A stretch of DNA of 64,000 bases from Bacillota bacterium (GCA_023386955.1 JAEWIS010000031.1:310001-374000), one strand, 5' to 3'; positions 1-8,950 are shown, counted from the stretch's first letter. The notes: generated by a model from the letters alone, not told the origin. Translations and numbers: made by a program.

Positions 1-111
1 ACCCTAGTATCAGTAAAGGGATGGAGAAGGAAGGATGGCCATAGCCTGATTGACCCTATTGTGCCAGATTACCGAGGAGTCCAACAGGGTGAAAGTATTA
101 CGAGTTATAAA

Positions 112-1530
112 TCAGACACCCTTCACCGCAGCCAGGGGCTTGCACTTGGCCACCACCTGAGCCAGTCCGGCGCCGACCACACTTTCAATAATCTGGTCCA
201 CATCCTTGTAGGCTTGTGGAGATTCATCCACCAAGGCCTCCAGAGACTTGTGGTTCACCACCACCTCATCCTCCGTCCCAATCTTCAGGGCGGCGGAGAA
301 GGCATCCACGGTAATCAGCTTTTTGGATTGGCTGCGGGAGCGGATCCGGCCTGCCCCATGGCAGATGGAATAAAAGTTGTCCTTGCCGCCCGGCGCCCCC
401 ACCATGATATAAGAGGAGGACCCCATGGAGCCAGGGATTAAGGCAGGATGGCCTGTTTCCCGGTACGGCTCCGGGTTATCCGGATGATGGGCGGGCAGAG
501 CGCGGGTTGCCCCTTTCCGGTGGACAAAATAGTCTTCCCCCTCATGCTCCTCCTGCCAGGCGTAGTTATGCATCAGGTCATAAAGCACGCTCATTTCGAA
601 TTTGGACCCGAACACTTCCTTACCCGCTTCCCTTACTGCGTAGGCGATCAGATGCCGGTTGGCTACCGCATAGTTCAAGGCGGAATACAGCAGACTCACA
701 TAATTCCGGCCCTCCTGGTGGGCAAGAGGCGCAAACAGCAGATTGGGATCGGCCGTGCCCAAACCTTCCTTCTGCATCATTTTTTTCATCAGACTGCCGC
801 AGTATTGGCTCACCGACCCTCCCCAGTTACGGGAGCCGGAGTGGATCATCACCGCCACCTGGCCGTCGAAGAGACCCCAGGTCTCCGCAATCTGCCGCAT
901 GGGCTCGGCAATCTCAATGGACTGGATCTCCACAAAGTGGTTGCCATTTCCCAAGGTGCCCAGCTGACGGTGGGACCGGTGCCAGACCCGCTCGGGAAAC
1001 AAGTTCAACGCTTCCTCGTCGAGGGTAAACTTGCTCTGCTCCACATGGGTGAGGGAACGGCTTTTGCGCGGCGTGTAGCCATCAGGCAGATATTTCTTCG
1101 GCAGGCCATGAAGCCCCTTCAGGACCACATGCTCCAGCCGGATGTCGGAGAAATGCCCACGGGCATGATCCTCCACCGGCAGCAGCCTCTCGATGGCCTT
1201 CACCAGCTTGCGGCACAGCTTCACATCCTTCACTTCGTCCTTGTGCAGATTGGTCAGATGCACCCGCATGCCGCAGCCGATATCGCTGCCCACAATAGAC
1301 GGGGACACATAACCGTCGGCCGCCCGCCATACAGCAGTAGTACCGATGCAGGTTCCCACACCCACATGCACATCGGGAGTATAGCTCATGTAGACCTGGT
1401 TAGGAATCTGCAGGTTGTTGTTGGCCATTTCGAACACTTTGTAATTCAGCTCCGCAAACAGGGAATCCCCTGCATACACATGCACATCTCCTGCGGGAAG
1501 CTGCACCTTCCGGTAATAGTTGGTATCCAT
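112..1530 (-). CDS. rtcB: RtcB-family RNA ligase (472 aa)
   Basis: RtcB ligases join RNA 2',3'-cyclic phosphate or 3'-phosphate ends to 5'-OH ends using GTP and Mn2+, in tRNA splicing or RNA repair. Visible family motifs, in residues from the chosen start, are SDIGCGMR with the metal-binding Cys near 86, GNGNHFVE near 194-201, HSGSRNWG near 230-237, VHRKGATRA near 336, GSMGSSSYIMVG near 367 and SICHGAGR near 388, whose His is the guanylylated residue in the family. The ATG at 1530 is chosen because AGAGGAAAG lies 9 bases before it; an open frame reaches 1638 but runs through a terminator hairpin. No archease gene is adjacent. The gene sits alone behind its own promoter, leader peptide and terminator. 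Confidence 0.93.
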   Translation of the reverse strand: MDTNYYRKVQLPAGDVHVYAGDSLFAELNYKVFEMANNNLQIPNQVYMSYTPDVHVGVGTCIGTTAVWRAADGYVSPSIVGSDIGCGMRVHLTNLHKDEVKDVKLCRKLVKAIERLLPVEDHARGHFSDIRLEHVVLKGLHGLPKKYLPDGYTPRKSRSLTHVEQSKFTLDEEALNLFPERVWHRSHRQLGTLGNGNHFVEIQSIEIAEPMRQIAETWGLFDGQVAVMIHSGSRNWGGSVSQYCGSLMKKMMQKEGLGTADPNLLFAPLAHQEGRNYVSLLYSALNYAVANRHLIAYAVREAGKEVFGSKFEMSVLYDLMHNYAWQEEHEGEDYFVHRKGATRALPAHHPDNPEPYRETGHPALIPGSMGSSSYIMVGAPGGKDNFYSICHGAGRIRSRSQSKKLITVDAFSAALKIGTEDEVVVNHKSLEALVDESPQAYKDVDQIIESVVGAGLAQVVAKCKPLAAVKGV

Positions 1531-1570
1531 ATATTCATTCTTTCCTCTCATGTTTAGGTTAAAAAAAGCA

Positions 1571-1603
1571 TAAAAAAGCCACAGACCATCATGGCCCGTG
1601 GCT
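1571..1603 (-). terminator. Intrinsic terminator in the rtcB leader
   Basis: On the minus strand a 12-bp stem AGCCACGGGCCA / TGGTCTGTGGCT (with G-U pairs) closes a TGA loop and is followed by TTTTTT. It ends about 40 bases before the rtcB start, so it stops transcription inside the rtcB leader. It could also end read-through from the upstream oxidoreductase gene, but a good promoter lies between that gene and this hairpin. Confidence 0.85.
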
Positions 1604-1646
1604 GCATATTCCGATAGAAATAGGGTGCGTGAAAACACAGGTCCTA

Positions 1647-1724
1647 TTATCTCGTACTGCTCCGAGAGACCGATGGCAGGAATCGCCTATTCAATTGGTG
1701 TGCAGAACGTTGAATGCCGGTCAT
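1647..1724 (-). CDS. Putative 25-residue leader peptide upstream of rtcB
   Basis: A short open frame starts at ATG 1724 with AAAGGAG nine bases before it and ends at TAA 1647. The peptide is basic and Ser/Arg-rich (starts MTGIQRSAHQ, ends SVSRSSTR). It lies between a sigma-A-like promoter and an intrinsic terminator, all ahead of rtcB, which is the layout of a ribosome-mediated transcription attenuator. I do not recognise the peptide. A small hairpin, AATAGG/CCTATT, follows the stop. I could not settle an anti-terminator pairing. Confidence 0.65.
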   Translation of the reverse strand: MTGIQRSAHQLNRRFLPSVSRSSTR

Positions 1725-1756
1725 GCTCATCGACTCCTTTCGTTTGAATTAGTTGC

Positions 1757-1786
1757 ATCATACTATCCCGCGTTGGCTTACGTCAA
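1757..1786 (-). promoter_or_regulatory. Sigma-A promoter of the rtcB leader
   Basis: TTGACG (1786-1781), an 18-base spacer and TATGAT (1762-1757) on the minus strand. The expected start near 1750 gives a leader of about 220 bases before the rtcB ATG, or a terminated transcript of about 180 bases. Confidence 0.75.
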
Positions 1787-1820
1787 TGGGCGGCGGCGGG
1801 AGAAAATGGATATAGGCGTT

Positions 1821-2834
1821 TTATCGGGTGTCCAGAGTAACGGGAGGTCCCGCCTTGGCATAGATGGCCAACGCCAGCTCCGTGGACAGCGCCGCGGCTT
1901 CACCGGAGATAAACGGTTCCCGTTCTTCAGCGATAGCAGCGAGAAAATCCTCCAGCAAATCCACAAACAGCTCATCGTTGGGCTTGGCTGCCGGCCAGTC
2001 CTGCTTCTCCTCGCCGGGGACATGGAACCCGATAATTCCCCCATAATCCGCCTTCATGCTGCCCCGTGTGCCTGTGATCTCCACGTATTCCTTTTTCAGC
2101 CCGGTGCTGGCCGTAGAGGCTTCGATCATACCGACAGCCCCGTTCCCGTAACGGATCACCGCATAACCATGATCCTCCGTCTCAATATCATGGTATGCCC
2201 GGAAGGTCCGGGCTGTCAGCACCTCCCGGTATCCGCCGGCCAGCCACAGCACCATATCCAACAGATGGCTGCCCTGCTGCATGAACGGACCTCCCCCGTC
2301 CAGCTCCCAAGTGCCATGCCAGGAATCATAATACTCCTTCGGCCGGAAATGCTTGATCACCGCATCCACCACCATGATCCGTCCCAGCTTGCCGGAGTCG
2401 ATCCAATTCTTCATCTCCCGGATATGGGGAATGAACCGCCGCATATAGGACACGCCCAGCCGGACATTATGGTCCCGGCAGCTTTGCACCATTTCCCGCT
2501 GCCGGTCCGGGGAGATATCCATGGGTTTTTCGCAGAGGCAGTGCAGGCCCAGGCGGGAGGCCTCCATCACTCCTTCATAATGGAGGGCATTGGGGGTACA
2601 GATAACGGCAGACGTTGCTCCGGAACGCTCTGCCACATCTGCAATCGAGGTGCCATAGACAGAAATGCCGTGTTTCTCAGCAAACACCCGGCACTTCTCC
2701 GCATTCCTGCCTACGACTCCCACAAGCTTCACCCGCTCCGGAAAACGGGCAATGGCGGCCACGTATTTTTCGCTGATATTGCCATGACCGATTAATACGA
2801 TGCGTTGTACAGCTCCCGCCTCAGTCTTGTTCAC
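1821..2834 (-). CDS. Gfo/Idh/MocA-family oxidoreductase
   Basis: NAD(P)-dependent sugar or cyclitol dehydrogenase type, 337 aa. The N-terminal Rossmann fold begins IVLIGHGNISEKY, and the family's EKP motif is in CLCEKPMDI. The C-terminal alpha/beta domain carries the usual dimer sheet. The GTG at 2834 is chosen because GGAGG lies six bases before it. That start is inside the 3' end of the carbonic anhydrase gene, a 14-base overlap, so the two are probably translationally coupled. The substrate cannot be read from the sequence. This family often works on inositols, hexoses or uronic-acid derivatives, which would fit the carbohydrate-rich surroundings. Confidence 0.88.
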   Translation of the reverse strand: MNKTEAGAVQRIVLIGHGNISEKYVAAIARFPERVKLVGVVGRNAEKCRVFAEKHGISVYGTSIADVAERSGATSAVICTPNALHYEGVMEASRLGLHCLCEKPMDISPDRQREMVQSCRDHNVRLGVSYMRRFIPHIREMKNWIDSGKLGRIMVVDAVIKHFRPKEYYDSWHGTWELDGGGPFMQQGSHLLDMVLWLAGGYREVLTARTFRAYHDIETEDHGYAVIRYGNGAVGMIEASTASTGLKKEYVEITGTRGSMKADYGGIIGFHVPGEEKQDWPAAKPNDELFVDLLEDFLAAIAEEREPFISGEAAALSTELALAIYAKAGPPVTLDTR

Positions 2835-3399
2835 GATAATCCTCCACAATAATGTCCAGCTTGCCTGTTTCCGAATCCATCACACAGCCATGTACAGGCA
2901 CGGATTTGGGGAAAAGCGGATGCCTGCGGATCATACGGACGCTATGCATCACACCATCCTCCGCTTTGGCGAAGCCGCGCAGGAATTTTTCCATGCGGAT
3001 GCCGGAATGCTCCAGAGTTTCGATAACCAAGGGATCGATTCCGAATTCCACGAACTTCTCCACGATGTGTCCCGGGTCAATCTCCGTCATCCCGCAGCCG
3101 TGGTGGCCGATCACGATGATTTCCCGCGCCCCCAATTCGTACACCGCCACCAGGATGCTCCTCATGGCGCTCCCGAAGGGCTGGGTCAGGATAGCCCCGG
3201 CATTTTTGATAAACTTGGCATCGCCATTTTTGATTCCTAAGGCCTTGGGCAAGAGCTCCATCAGCCTGGTATCCATACAGGTCAGAATGGCCACCTTTTT
3301 GTCCGGGTACTTATCCGTCAAGTACGCCTCATACTGCTTCTCTTGGACAAACTGCCGGTTAAACTCCGCCATACCAGGCAAGATCGACATGGTGCTCAC
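2821..3399 (-). CDS. Beta-carbonic anhydrase, YvdA-like
   Basis: Cytoplasmic zinc enzyme for CO2/bicarbonate interconversion, 192 aa. The beta-class ligands are visible: Cys41 in the CMDTR motif with the Asp43/Arg45 dyad, then His99 and Cys102 in IGHHGC. The length fits the short Bacillus YvdA-type branch rather than the longer plant-type enzymes. It is the first gene of a two-gene unit; its last 14 bases overlap the start of the oxidoreductase gene. Confidence 0.92.
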   Translation of the reverse strand: MSTMSILPGMAEFNRQFVQEKQYEAYLTDKYPDKKVAILTCMDTRLMELLPKALGIKNGDAKFIKNAGAILTQPFGSAMRSILVAVYELGAREIIVIGHHGCGMTEIDPGHIVEKFVEFGIDPLVIETLEHSGIRMEKFLRGFAKAEDGVMHSVRMIRRHPLFPKSVPVHGCVMDSETGKLDIIVEDYREQD

Positions 3400-3539
3400 C
3401 CTTTACATTTTTTATTTTTCATTTTCGCACTCCCGGATGTTTCTGTCCACTGCGGGACATATGGCGACCCATTCCTCTATCCTTTCAAAAATGGATTCTT
3501 GTTTACGTTACTTGTCCGTATCCGTTCTCTTAGTAGCTT

Positions 3540-3548
3540 CATAGACTA
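3540..3548 (+). promoter_or_regulatory. Possible sigma-K -10 element
   Basis: CATAGACTA matches the sigma-K -10 consensus CATANNNTA exactly and lies about 30 bases before the ATG of the Ena-like gene. The -35 region is weak (TCC about 16 bases upstream). Late mother-cell expression would fit a spore-surface protein. Short motif, so tentative. Confidence 0.4.
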
Positions 3549-3578
3549 CAGTATCAAAGCATGAAGGGAGGAAGAAAC

Positions 3579-3857
3579 ATGGCGATTCAATTAGTATTCC
3601 CCTACAACCAAGCTGCCGGCGTTGGCCAAGGCTATTATGTGGCCCAGGACCCGCTGGGGACCAAGGGGGTCGTAACCGTAGCCAGCACGGCCGGTGCAGT
3701 CACCCTGGTTATCACCCGCTACAATGCTCCCACCTTCCAATTTACCGTTCCTGCCGGTTCCACATTCTCCGTCAGCATCGGTAATGTTCAAACCATCGGC
3801 CTGCTGGCTCTGGGCGCACCGGTTACTGGCACGCTCACCTATCTGATTGAGCCGTAA
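3579..3857 (+). CDS. Small Ena-like (DUF3992-type) beta protein
   Basis: A 92-aa protein with alternating beta-prone, Thr/Val-rich strands and a VPAGSTFSVSIGNVQTIGL segment. It resembles the short jelly-roll subunits of endospore appendage (Ena/DUF3992) families. Unlike classical Ena1 subunits it has no cysteines, so disulfide-linked fibres like those of Bacillus cereus would not form the same way. There is no signal peptide. GGAGG lies seven bases before the ATG at 3579; an upstream ATG at 3561 precedes the ribosome binding site. It is monocistronic, with a terminator directly after. The family call rests on pattern only. Confidence 0.5.
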   Translation: MAIQLVFPYNQAAGVGQGYYVAQDPLGTKGVVTVASTAGAVTLVITRYNAPTFQFTVPAGSTFSVSIGNVQTIGLLALGAPVTGTLTYLIEP

Positions 3858-3877
3858 GCGAAAGCTCCAGGAAGCTC

Positions 3878-3918
3878 AAAGAACCACCGCCCTCTCTGAA
3901 AGAGGATGGTGGTTCTTT
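3878..3918. terminator. Bidirectional terminator
   Basis: A long stem, AAGAACCACC/GGTGGTTCTT with an inner CCTCT/AGAGG, lies between two converging genes. It has T-rich flanks in both directions, so it can end both the small + gene and the large - gene. Confidence 0.85.
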
Positions 3919-3935
3919 TCCGTAATGCCCTATTA

Positions 3936-6900
3936 TTATATCAGTCCCGATTCCCGCAAAAGCCGCTCGAGCATAACCGCAACCTCTGCCCGTGTTACAT
4001 AAGCCTGGGGTTCAAGCAGCTGCCCGGTTCTTCCGCCTGCAATACCGCTTTGGAGAATAGACACCAGACTGTCTGCCGCCCAGTCTGAAATCTGCTCTTT
4101 ATCCCCGAAGCGCTCCAACAGGGAGGATGCATCACCGGGCTGATCCGTCTCCAATCCGGTTACTTCCATCGCTCTGGCGATGATCACCATCGCCTGCTCC
4201 CGGGTTATTCTCTCCTCCGGCCGGAAGGAGCCGTCCCCGAAGCCATCCACCAATCCGTAAGCTGCTGCAGTGCGGATGGCGCTGTTATGCCACTCCGCTT
4301 GAGCTACGTCTGTATACGCAGATGCCCCTGCCTCCGGCATCAAACCAAGCCCTCTGACCAGCACTGCCGCAAACTCCGCCCGGGTCATCTCCCGGTCCGG
4401 GTTATACAAGCCGTTGTCCGTACCGTTCACGATCAGCCTCGAACCCAGGTTATTCACTGTTTCCTGCGCCCAATGTCCGGCCACATCATCGAATGCCACC
4501 GGGTGCCGCACAACTGCGTACGTGCTGTTCGACAAGCTGTTCAGACTGGCATAATAGCGGTTTTCCTTCCGGATGATCTTCGTAGGAACAGGGTGGAAGG
4601 ATCCATCCGCGCCTAAGGCTACACCCGTTATGTTCCCGACCCTATCCGTGCCTTCCGGCAGGGCGATCATTTTCTCCACATAGGCTGCAAAGGTGGCAAG
4701 CTCCATCTCCTTGCCCTGGAAAAGTGCTTTTACCGTAAAATGCACCGGTTCTCCCACCAGCTCCAGCTGGTCCTGAGCAGCCGTGCGCTCCACATGCTGT
4801 ACCGCTTCGGCAGAAGGCTTGCCCATTTCAATCTGAATCCCGACGGTTTGCGGATCAGCACCGCCGCCCAACTGCCGTGCAATTTCCGGCAGATTAATCT
4901 GTCCGGCCGGAAGCAGGTAAGAGGCCTGCTCCGATTGAAGCTCAATTACCGCTTTCTTTTCGATAAGCTCCCCAAACATCGCTCCGGTCAGCTCACCGAC
5001 TACCCGGTCAGATGCCGTATCTACAGGAATGGAAATGACGGCCCCTTCATCCGCCTGTTCAAGCCTTGCCGCCAGCTTCTGCGGATCCAGCTTAATGACC
5101 GTAACTGTTTGTCCGTTCTCCTGGCTTGTGACGGCAGAACCTAGCCCGGTTTCCTTAGTGGTTCCGCCGGTATTGCCCCCGCCCCCGGAACCCGACGGGG
5201 AGGACGGCTCAGGATCACTTCCGCCTGTATCCCCGTCACCACTTGCTGCTGCGGCGGGTGTAACTGCATTGGAGGCCTCTGAAGCAGCGCCGGTCCCTTC
5301 ACTGTTAACGGCACGGACTGTAAAGGTGTACGTCTGCCCGTTGACCAACCCCGTTACCGTAACCGGACTCCCTTGGGCTGCCACCATCTTTTCGCCAGGA
5401 GAGCTCAACACCTCGTATCCGGTAATCGGACTTCCCCCATCCGCCGGAGCCGTAAAACTGACCACCGCCAGACCATCGGAGGCTGTAGCCGTGACGTTCA
5501 AGGGGGCACCCGGCACTGTCTTGGGTTTGGCTTGCACTTCATTGGATGCGGGACTTGCCCCTCCTGTATTGACCGCCTTCACCACAAAATAATAGAGGGT
5601 GCCGTTGTTTAATTGGTTTGCGGTATAGCTGTATACCGAACTGTTTACCGTTGCTGATGGAGCAGCTCCATATTTCTGCTCTTCCGTACGCATGAACACC
5701 TGGTATTGGTCTGCCCCCTCTACCGGCTTCCACCCCAACGCGGCATAACCATCTCCGGCTTGAGTCAAGCCAAGGACAGGGGCAGCCGGAACAACTGCAA
5801 CAGGCATGGCGCTGACCTCATTCGAGGCTGTGGCATAACCCATACCATTCAAAGCATCTACACGGAAGGTGTACGTTTCCCCATTGGTCAAACCAGCAGC
5901 CGTATAGCTGTAAACGGAGCCGCTCACCGTTGCCAACGGCAATCCGTACGTCCCCTTCGCCAGCCGGGCATACACTGCATAGCCCGCTGCCCCTTCCGCA
6001 GGCCCCCAGCTAAGCTCCGCCTGTGAATCCCCCGGAACGGCGGCATTGAGCACAGGCGCTCCCGGCAGGGGCTCCATGGGGGTGGCAGTGAGTTCATTGG
6101 ATGCCCCGCTGTCCCCTCCCGGATGATTAGCCTTCACCACAAAGGAATACGGTATTCCGTTGGTTAAACCCGTAACCGTATGACTGTAAACGGAGCCTGC
6201 CACAGTCTCCAAGGGCGCTTCATAACTGCCGGGAACCTCCGCCGCGAAAATCTGATACCCGGCCGCCCCCTCCACCGGCTTCCACCCCAGCGTCACAGAC
6301 TGGTCTCCCACTGTAGCCGAAAGCAGCTGGGGCGCCCCGATTTTTTTGACCGTTACAGTGGCTGTTGTTCTCCATTCCCCATTCAGGGTTTTGGCTGTAA
6401 TTACGGCACTGCCGGGGGCCTTCGCCGTGATCAGGCCGTTATCGTCTACCAAGGCGGCATTGGCATTGCTGCTGCTCCACAATACCTTCCTATTGGTCGC
6501 CTCCAAAGGCACTACAGTGGCAGCCATCACAGTTGTATCTCCCGGCAGCAGGGAAACGGTCTTCCTTTCCAGCGTAATCCCCTCCGGCAGCACCTCCGGA
6601 CCATACACCTCAAATTCCCACATGGAGTACCCGTACTTGGTAGCTCTTTCGGTACCGTACATCCGTACATACCGGGCATCGGTTTCACTGAAGGTAATCT
6701 TCTCGGTGCCGCCTTTTCCTGCGGCTGTGCTGTAAACATCGGTCCAATGCTCTGTATCCTCTGAAACCTGAATGTTGTAGCTTTTGGCGTATGCCGCCTC
6801 CCATATGATCCGAACCTCATTAACCCGCTTGGTTTCCCCCAAATCTACGTAAAGCCAACCCGGATCCACTTCACGTTTAGTGCCGGAGCGGGTGCTTAAC

Positions 6901-8705
6901 AATCCGTCAACAGCATAATGCGCCGTCTCCGCAGTACTATCATTGGAGGAAATAACAGCCGGCTGCTTCAAGGCCATATTGGACTTGATTCTTGGCTCCT
7001 GCCCCTGCACCGGCCGGATGGTCACGCCGCTGTAATACTCCTTATCCACAAAATTCATTTCCGCCAGGGTTTGGGCAGGAGTTGCTTTGCCCGGCATATA
7101 GACGTTCTCGAAGGTAAGCCCGGTATACTCCGCCCCCTCCAGCCCTTTAATCTTGCTGAAGCTCTCCCCCGCATCCCGGACGGTAATGTTGCGGATGGTT
7201 ACATCGTTTACCGGTCCTACACCGTTCCCGCCGCTGTCCACTGTAAACATCGTCATCCAGGCGCTGTTATCGTCATTTTTGCCGCTGATATCCTCCACAT
7301 CCATGTTTTCAAAAAGGACATGGTCGATTCTGCCCGTCCCATATTTGTGATGGATGGCAAATCCCACAGCAGCCCTGTACACAACCCCATCCCGGAAGAT
7401 AATATCCGACTGGTCCTGCATGACGCCCTGCCCGATTTTAAATCCGTAACACTTGGTCCAGGCAATGGCATCCTCGAATAACACATTCCGCACCGGCTCC
7501 GGGCTTCCCGGCCAAGGCACCCTGCCGGAGGCAATATCCGTGTCCTCCTTCCACGCCTTGGTGGAATACGGATCATCCAGGGCGATCCCGATGGAGTTGC
7601 GGATGACGGCATTCTGGGATTCCACAATGTCGATGCCGTCATTTTCGCCCATGCCCAAGCTGTTAAACATCTTCAGATTGGTAAACTCCAGGTCATTGGA
7701 GCGCACCGGCATTACGGCCCATGCTGCGGATTCCCGGATAATCACTCCGTCCATCTTAAAGTTGGAGGTGACAATGGGAACCACCAGATTGTTGATCATT
7801 CCCTTGCTGTTGGTGGTTTTATCGTCATGAAGCGCCTGGCCGTTCCCGTCGATGGTTCCGCGGCCATAGATCTTGATATTCTCCGAATCGAATGCCGTGG
7901 AAATCCACCACGTAGCAGGCCGGCCCATAGAATCCTTATACCAGTGCTCGGTGTAATCTGCCGTTTTTCCCGTCCCGATCAGTGCGGCTCCCGGCTGCAG
8001 GTAAAGGGCTGTATTGCTTTTCAGCACCAGATTCCCTACGTAATACTCACCTGCAGGCACGTAGACGATGCCTTGTACCCCATTTCCCTGGGTAGTTCCA
8101 AATGCCCCGGCATCATCGATGGCTTGCTGGAGAGCGGCGGTTCTTTCGGTGACACCCGTCTTGCCGCCATTGGGTGCGATATTGTAAGGTGCCTGGCCTA
8201 CATGAAAAATGCCCGTACCGGACGCAGATGGAGCATCCGTTTCTGCCGGGTCCGCCGCAATCACCAGCCGGGTGGCCCGGTTGTTCATCATCACGATGAG
8301 ATATTCATCCTTCTGCGTGGTGAAGGTCAGCTTGGTGCCTACCACCGAATCCGCTGTAATGCCCAGCTTCTTCGGACTGATGGAATACTCATGCACCTTG
8401 TCCGTGTTCAGAATGGTGACCTCGTAGGTAATGGGCCCCTCCGAAGCGGAAAAGTGGGCATAATCATAATCGCTGAAGGCCTTCACCACGGGGATCTCCA
8501 CCCCGTTAGCCTTGACCCTGTAGTTGGTGGAAGCCGCATATTTGGACGGCTGCGTATAAGCCGAGATAGAAGCGGGCGCAGCTAACGCCCCGGCGCCTAT
8601 CGGTGTATCCGCCGAAGCTTCACCGCCTCCCCACTGGAGGGGGATCCCGCCCATCAGCAGAATAACCGCCAACATCATCATTACAGCTTGCCTTATCTTT
8701 ACCAT
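3936..8705 (-). CDS. SLH-anchored modular beta-helix glycosidase (GH28-like), 1589 aa
   Basis: Secreted, cell-wall-bound polysaccharide enzyme. Domains in order from the chosen start: signal peptide 1-32; N-terminal beta region to about 160; right-handed beta-helix domain about 195-565 starting YVPAGEYYVGNLVLKSN, with NDGID, ALDD and FKIGQG turns like the acid motifs of GH28 and related helix hydrolases; F5/8C-type carbohydrate-binding domain about 575-705; Big2 domain 710-790; four fibronectin-III repeats 793-1155; Gly/Ser/Pro linker; a domain of unknown type; then three SLH domains about 1405-1589 (AFDDVAGHWAQ, AYTDVAQAEW, RFGDKEQIS). The start at 8705 follows GGGAGG and leads straight into the signal peptide. 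Polygalacturonase-like activity is inferred; the exact GH family is uncertain. Confidence 0.85.
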   Translation of the reverse strand: MVKIRQAVMMMLAVILLMGGIPLQWGGGEASADTPIGAGALAAPASISAYTQPSKYAASTNYRVKANGVEIPVVKAFSDYDYAHFSASEGPITYEVTILNTDKVHEYSISPKKLGITADSVVGTKLTFTTQKDEYLIVMMNNRATRLVIAADPAETDAPSASGTGIFHVGQAPYNIAPNGGKTGVTERTAALQQAIDDAGAFGTTQGNGVQGIVYVPAGEYYVGNLVLKSNTALYLQPGAALIGTGKTADYTEHWYKDSMGRPATWWISTAFDSENIKIYGRGTIDGNGQALHDDKTTNSKGMINNLVVPIVTSNFKMDGVIIRESAAWAVMPVRSNDLEFTNLKMFNSLGMGENDGIDIVESQNAVIRNSIGIALDDPYSTKAWKEDTDIASGRVPWPGSPEPVRNVLFEDAIAWTKCYGFKIGQGVMQDQSDIIFRDGVVYRAAVGFAIHHKYGTGRIDHVLFENMDVEDISGKNDDNSAWMTMFTVDSGGNGVGPVNDVTIRNITVRDAGESFSKIKGLEGAEYTGLTFENVYMPGKATPAQTLAEMNFVDKEYYSGVTIRPVQGQEPRIKSNMALKQPAVISSNDSTAETAHYAVDGLLSTRSGTKREVDPGWLYVDLGETKRVNEVRIIWEAAYAKSYNIQVSEDTEHWTDVYSTAAGKGGTEKITFSETDARYVRMYGTERATKYGYSMWEFEVYGPEVLPEGITLERKTVSLLPGDTTVMAATVVPLEATNRKVLWSSSNANAALVDDNGLITAKAPGSAVITAKTLNGEWRTTATVTVKKIGAPQLLSATVGDQSVTLGWKPVEGAAGYQIFAAEVPGSYEAPLETVAGSVYSHTVTGLTNGIPYSFVVKANHPGGDSGASNELTATPMEPLPGAPVLNAAVPGDSQAELSWGPAEGAAGYAVYARLAKGTYGLPLATVSGSVYSYTAAGLTNGETYTFRVDALNGMGYATASNEVSAMPVAVVPAAPVLGLTQAGDGYAALGWKPVEGADQYQVFMRTEEQKYGAAPSATVNSSVYSYTANQLNNGTLYYFVVKAVNTGGASPASNEVQAKPKTVPGAPLNVTATASDGLAVVSFTAPADGGSPITGYEVLSSPGEKMVAAQGSPVTVTGLVNGQTYTFTVRAVNSEGTGAASEASNAVTPAAAASGDGDTGGSDPEPSSPSGSGGGGNTGGTTKETGLGSAVTSQENGQTVTVIKLDPQKLAARLEQADEGAVISIPVDTASDRVVGELTGAMFGELIEKKAVIELQSEQASYLLPAGQINLPEIARQLGGGADPQTVGIQIEMGKPSAEAVQHVERTAAQDQLELVGEPVHFTVKALFQGKEMELATFAAYVEKMIALPEGTDRVGNITGVALGADGSFHPVPTKIIRKENRYYASLNSLSNSTYAVVRHPVAFDDVAGHWAQETVNNLGSRLIVNGTDNGLYNPDREMTRAEFAAVLVRGLGLMPEAGASAYTDVAQAEWHNSAIRTAAAYGLVDGFGDGSFRPEERITREQAMVIIARAMEVTGLETDQPGDASSLLERFGDKEQISDWAADSLVSILQSGIAGGRTGQLLEPQAYVTRAEVAVMLERLLRESGLI

Positions 8706-8914
8706 CGTCTCTTTTCCTCCCTTTCTACTGTTCTGCAAGTCATTGGGCAAGGGGTCTCTGTAACCCCTTACATGAACCTCCACAAAAAGAACGTCCTTCC
8801 CACTCCTTTCCAACCGACATCCGTTCAGTGGGTCCAGTATAGCAAACCGCCTCCGCCCGCATAATGCGGTGAATCCGAGTTTGAGGGCAGTAATTCGCAG
8901 GCATTCAGACAGCG

Positions 8915-8950
8915 AAAAAAAAAGCCACCGGATATTATCCGATAGCCTTT
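8915..8950 (-). terminator. Terminator after the MazG-like gene
   Basis: Stem AAAG(G)CTATCGGAT / ATCCGGTGGCTTT with a run of nine T on the minus strand. It begins at the stop codon of the pyrophosphohydrolase-like gene. Confidence 0.8.

Noticed and set aside
1..111. Gene at the left edge
   Set aside because: Only the 3' side of rtcB borders this stretch; no start site, RNA or terminator could be supported.
448..1557. Long open frame antisense to rtcB (369 codons)
   Set aside because: It mirrors the codon pattern of rtcB, has no ribosome binding site and no recognisable protein features.
1530..1786. T-box or known riboswitch upstream of rtcB
   Set aside because: No T-box sequence (TGGNACCGCG-like) or known aptamer core seen; a leader frame explains the layout better.
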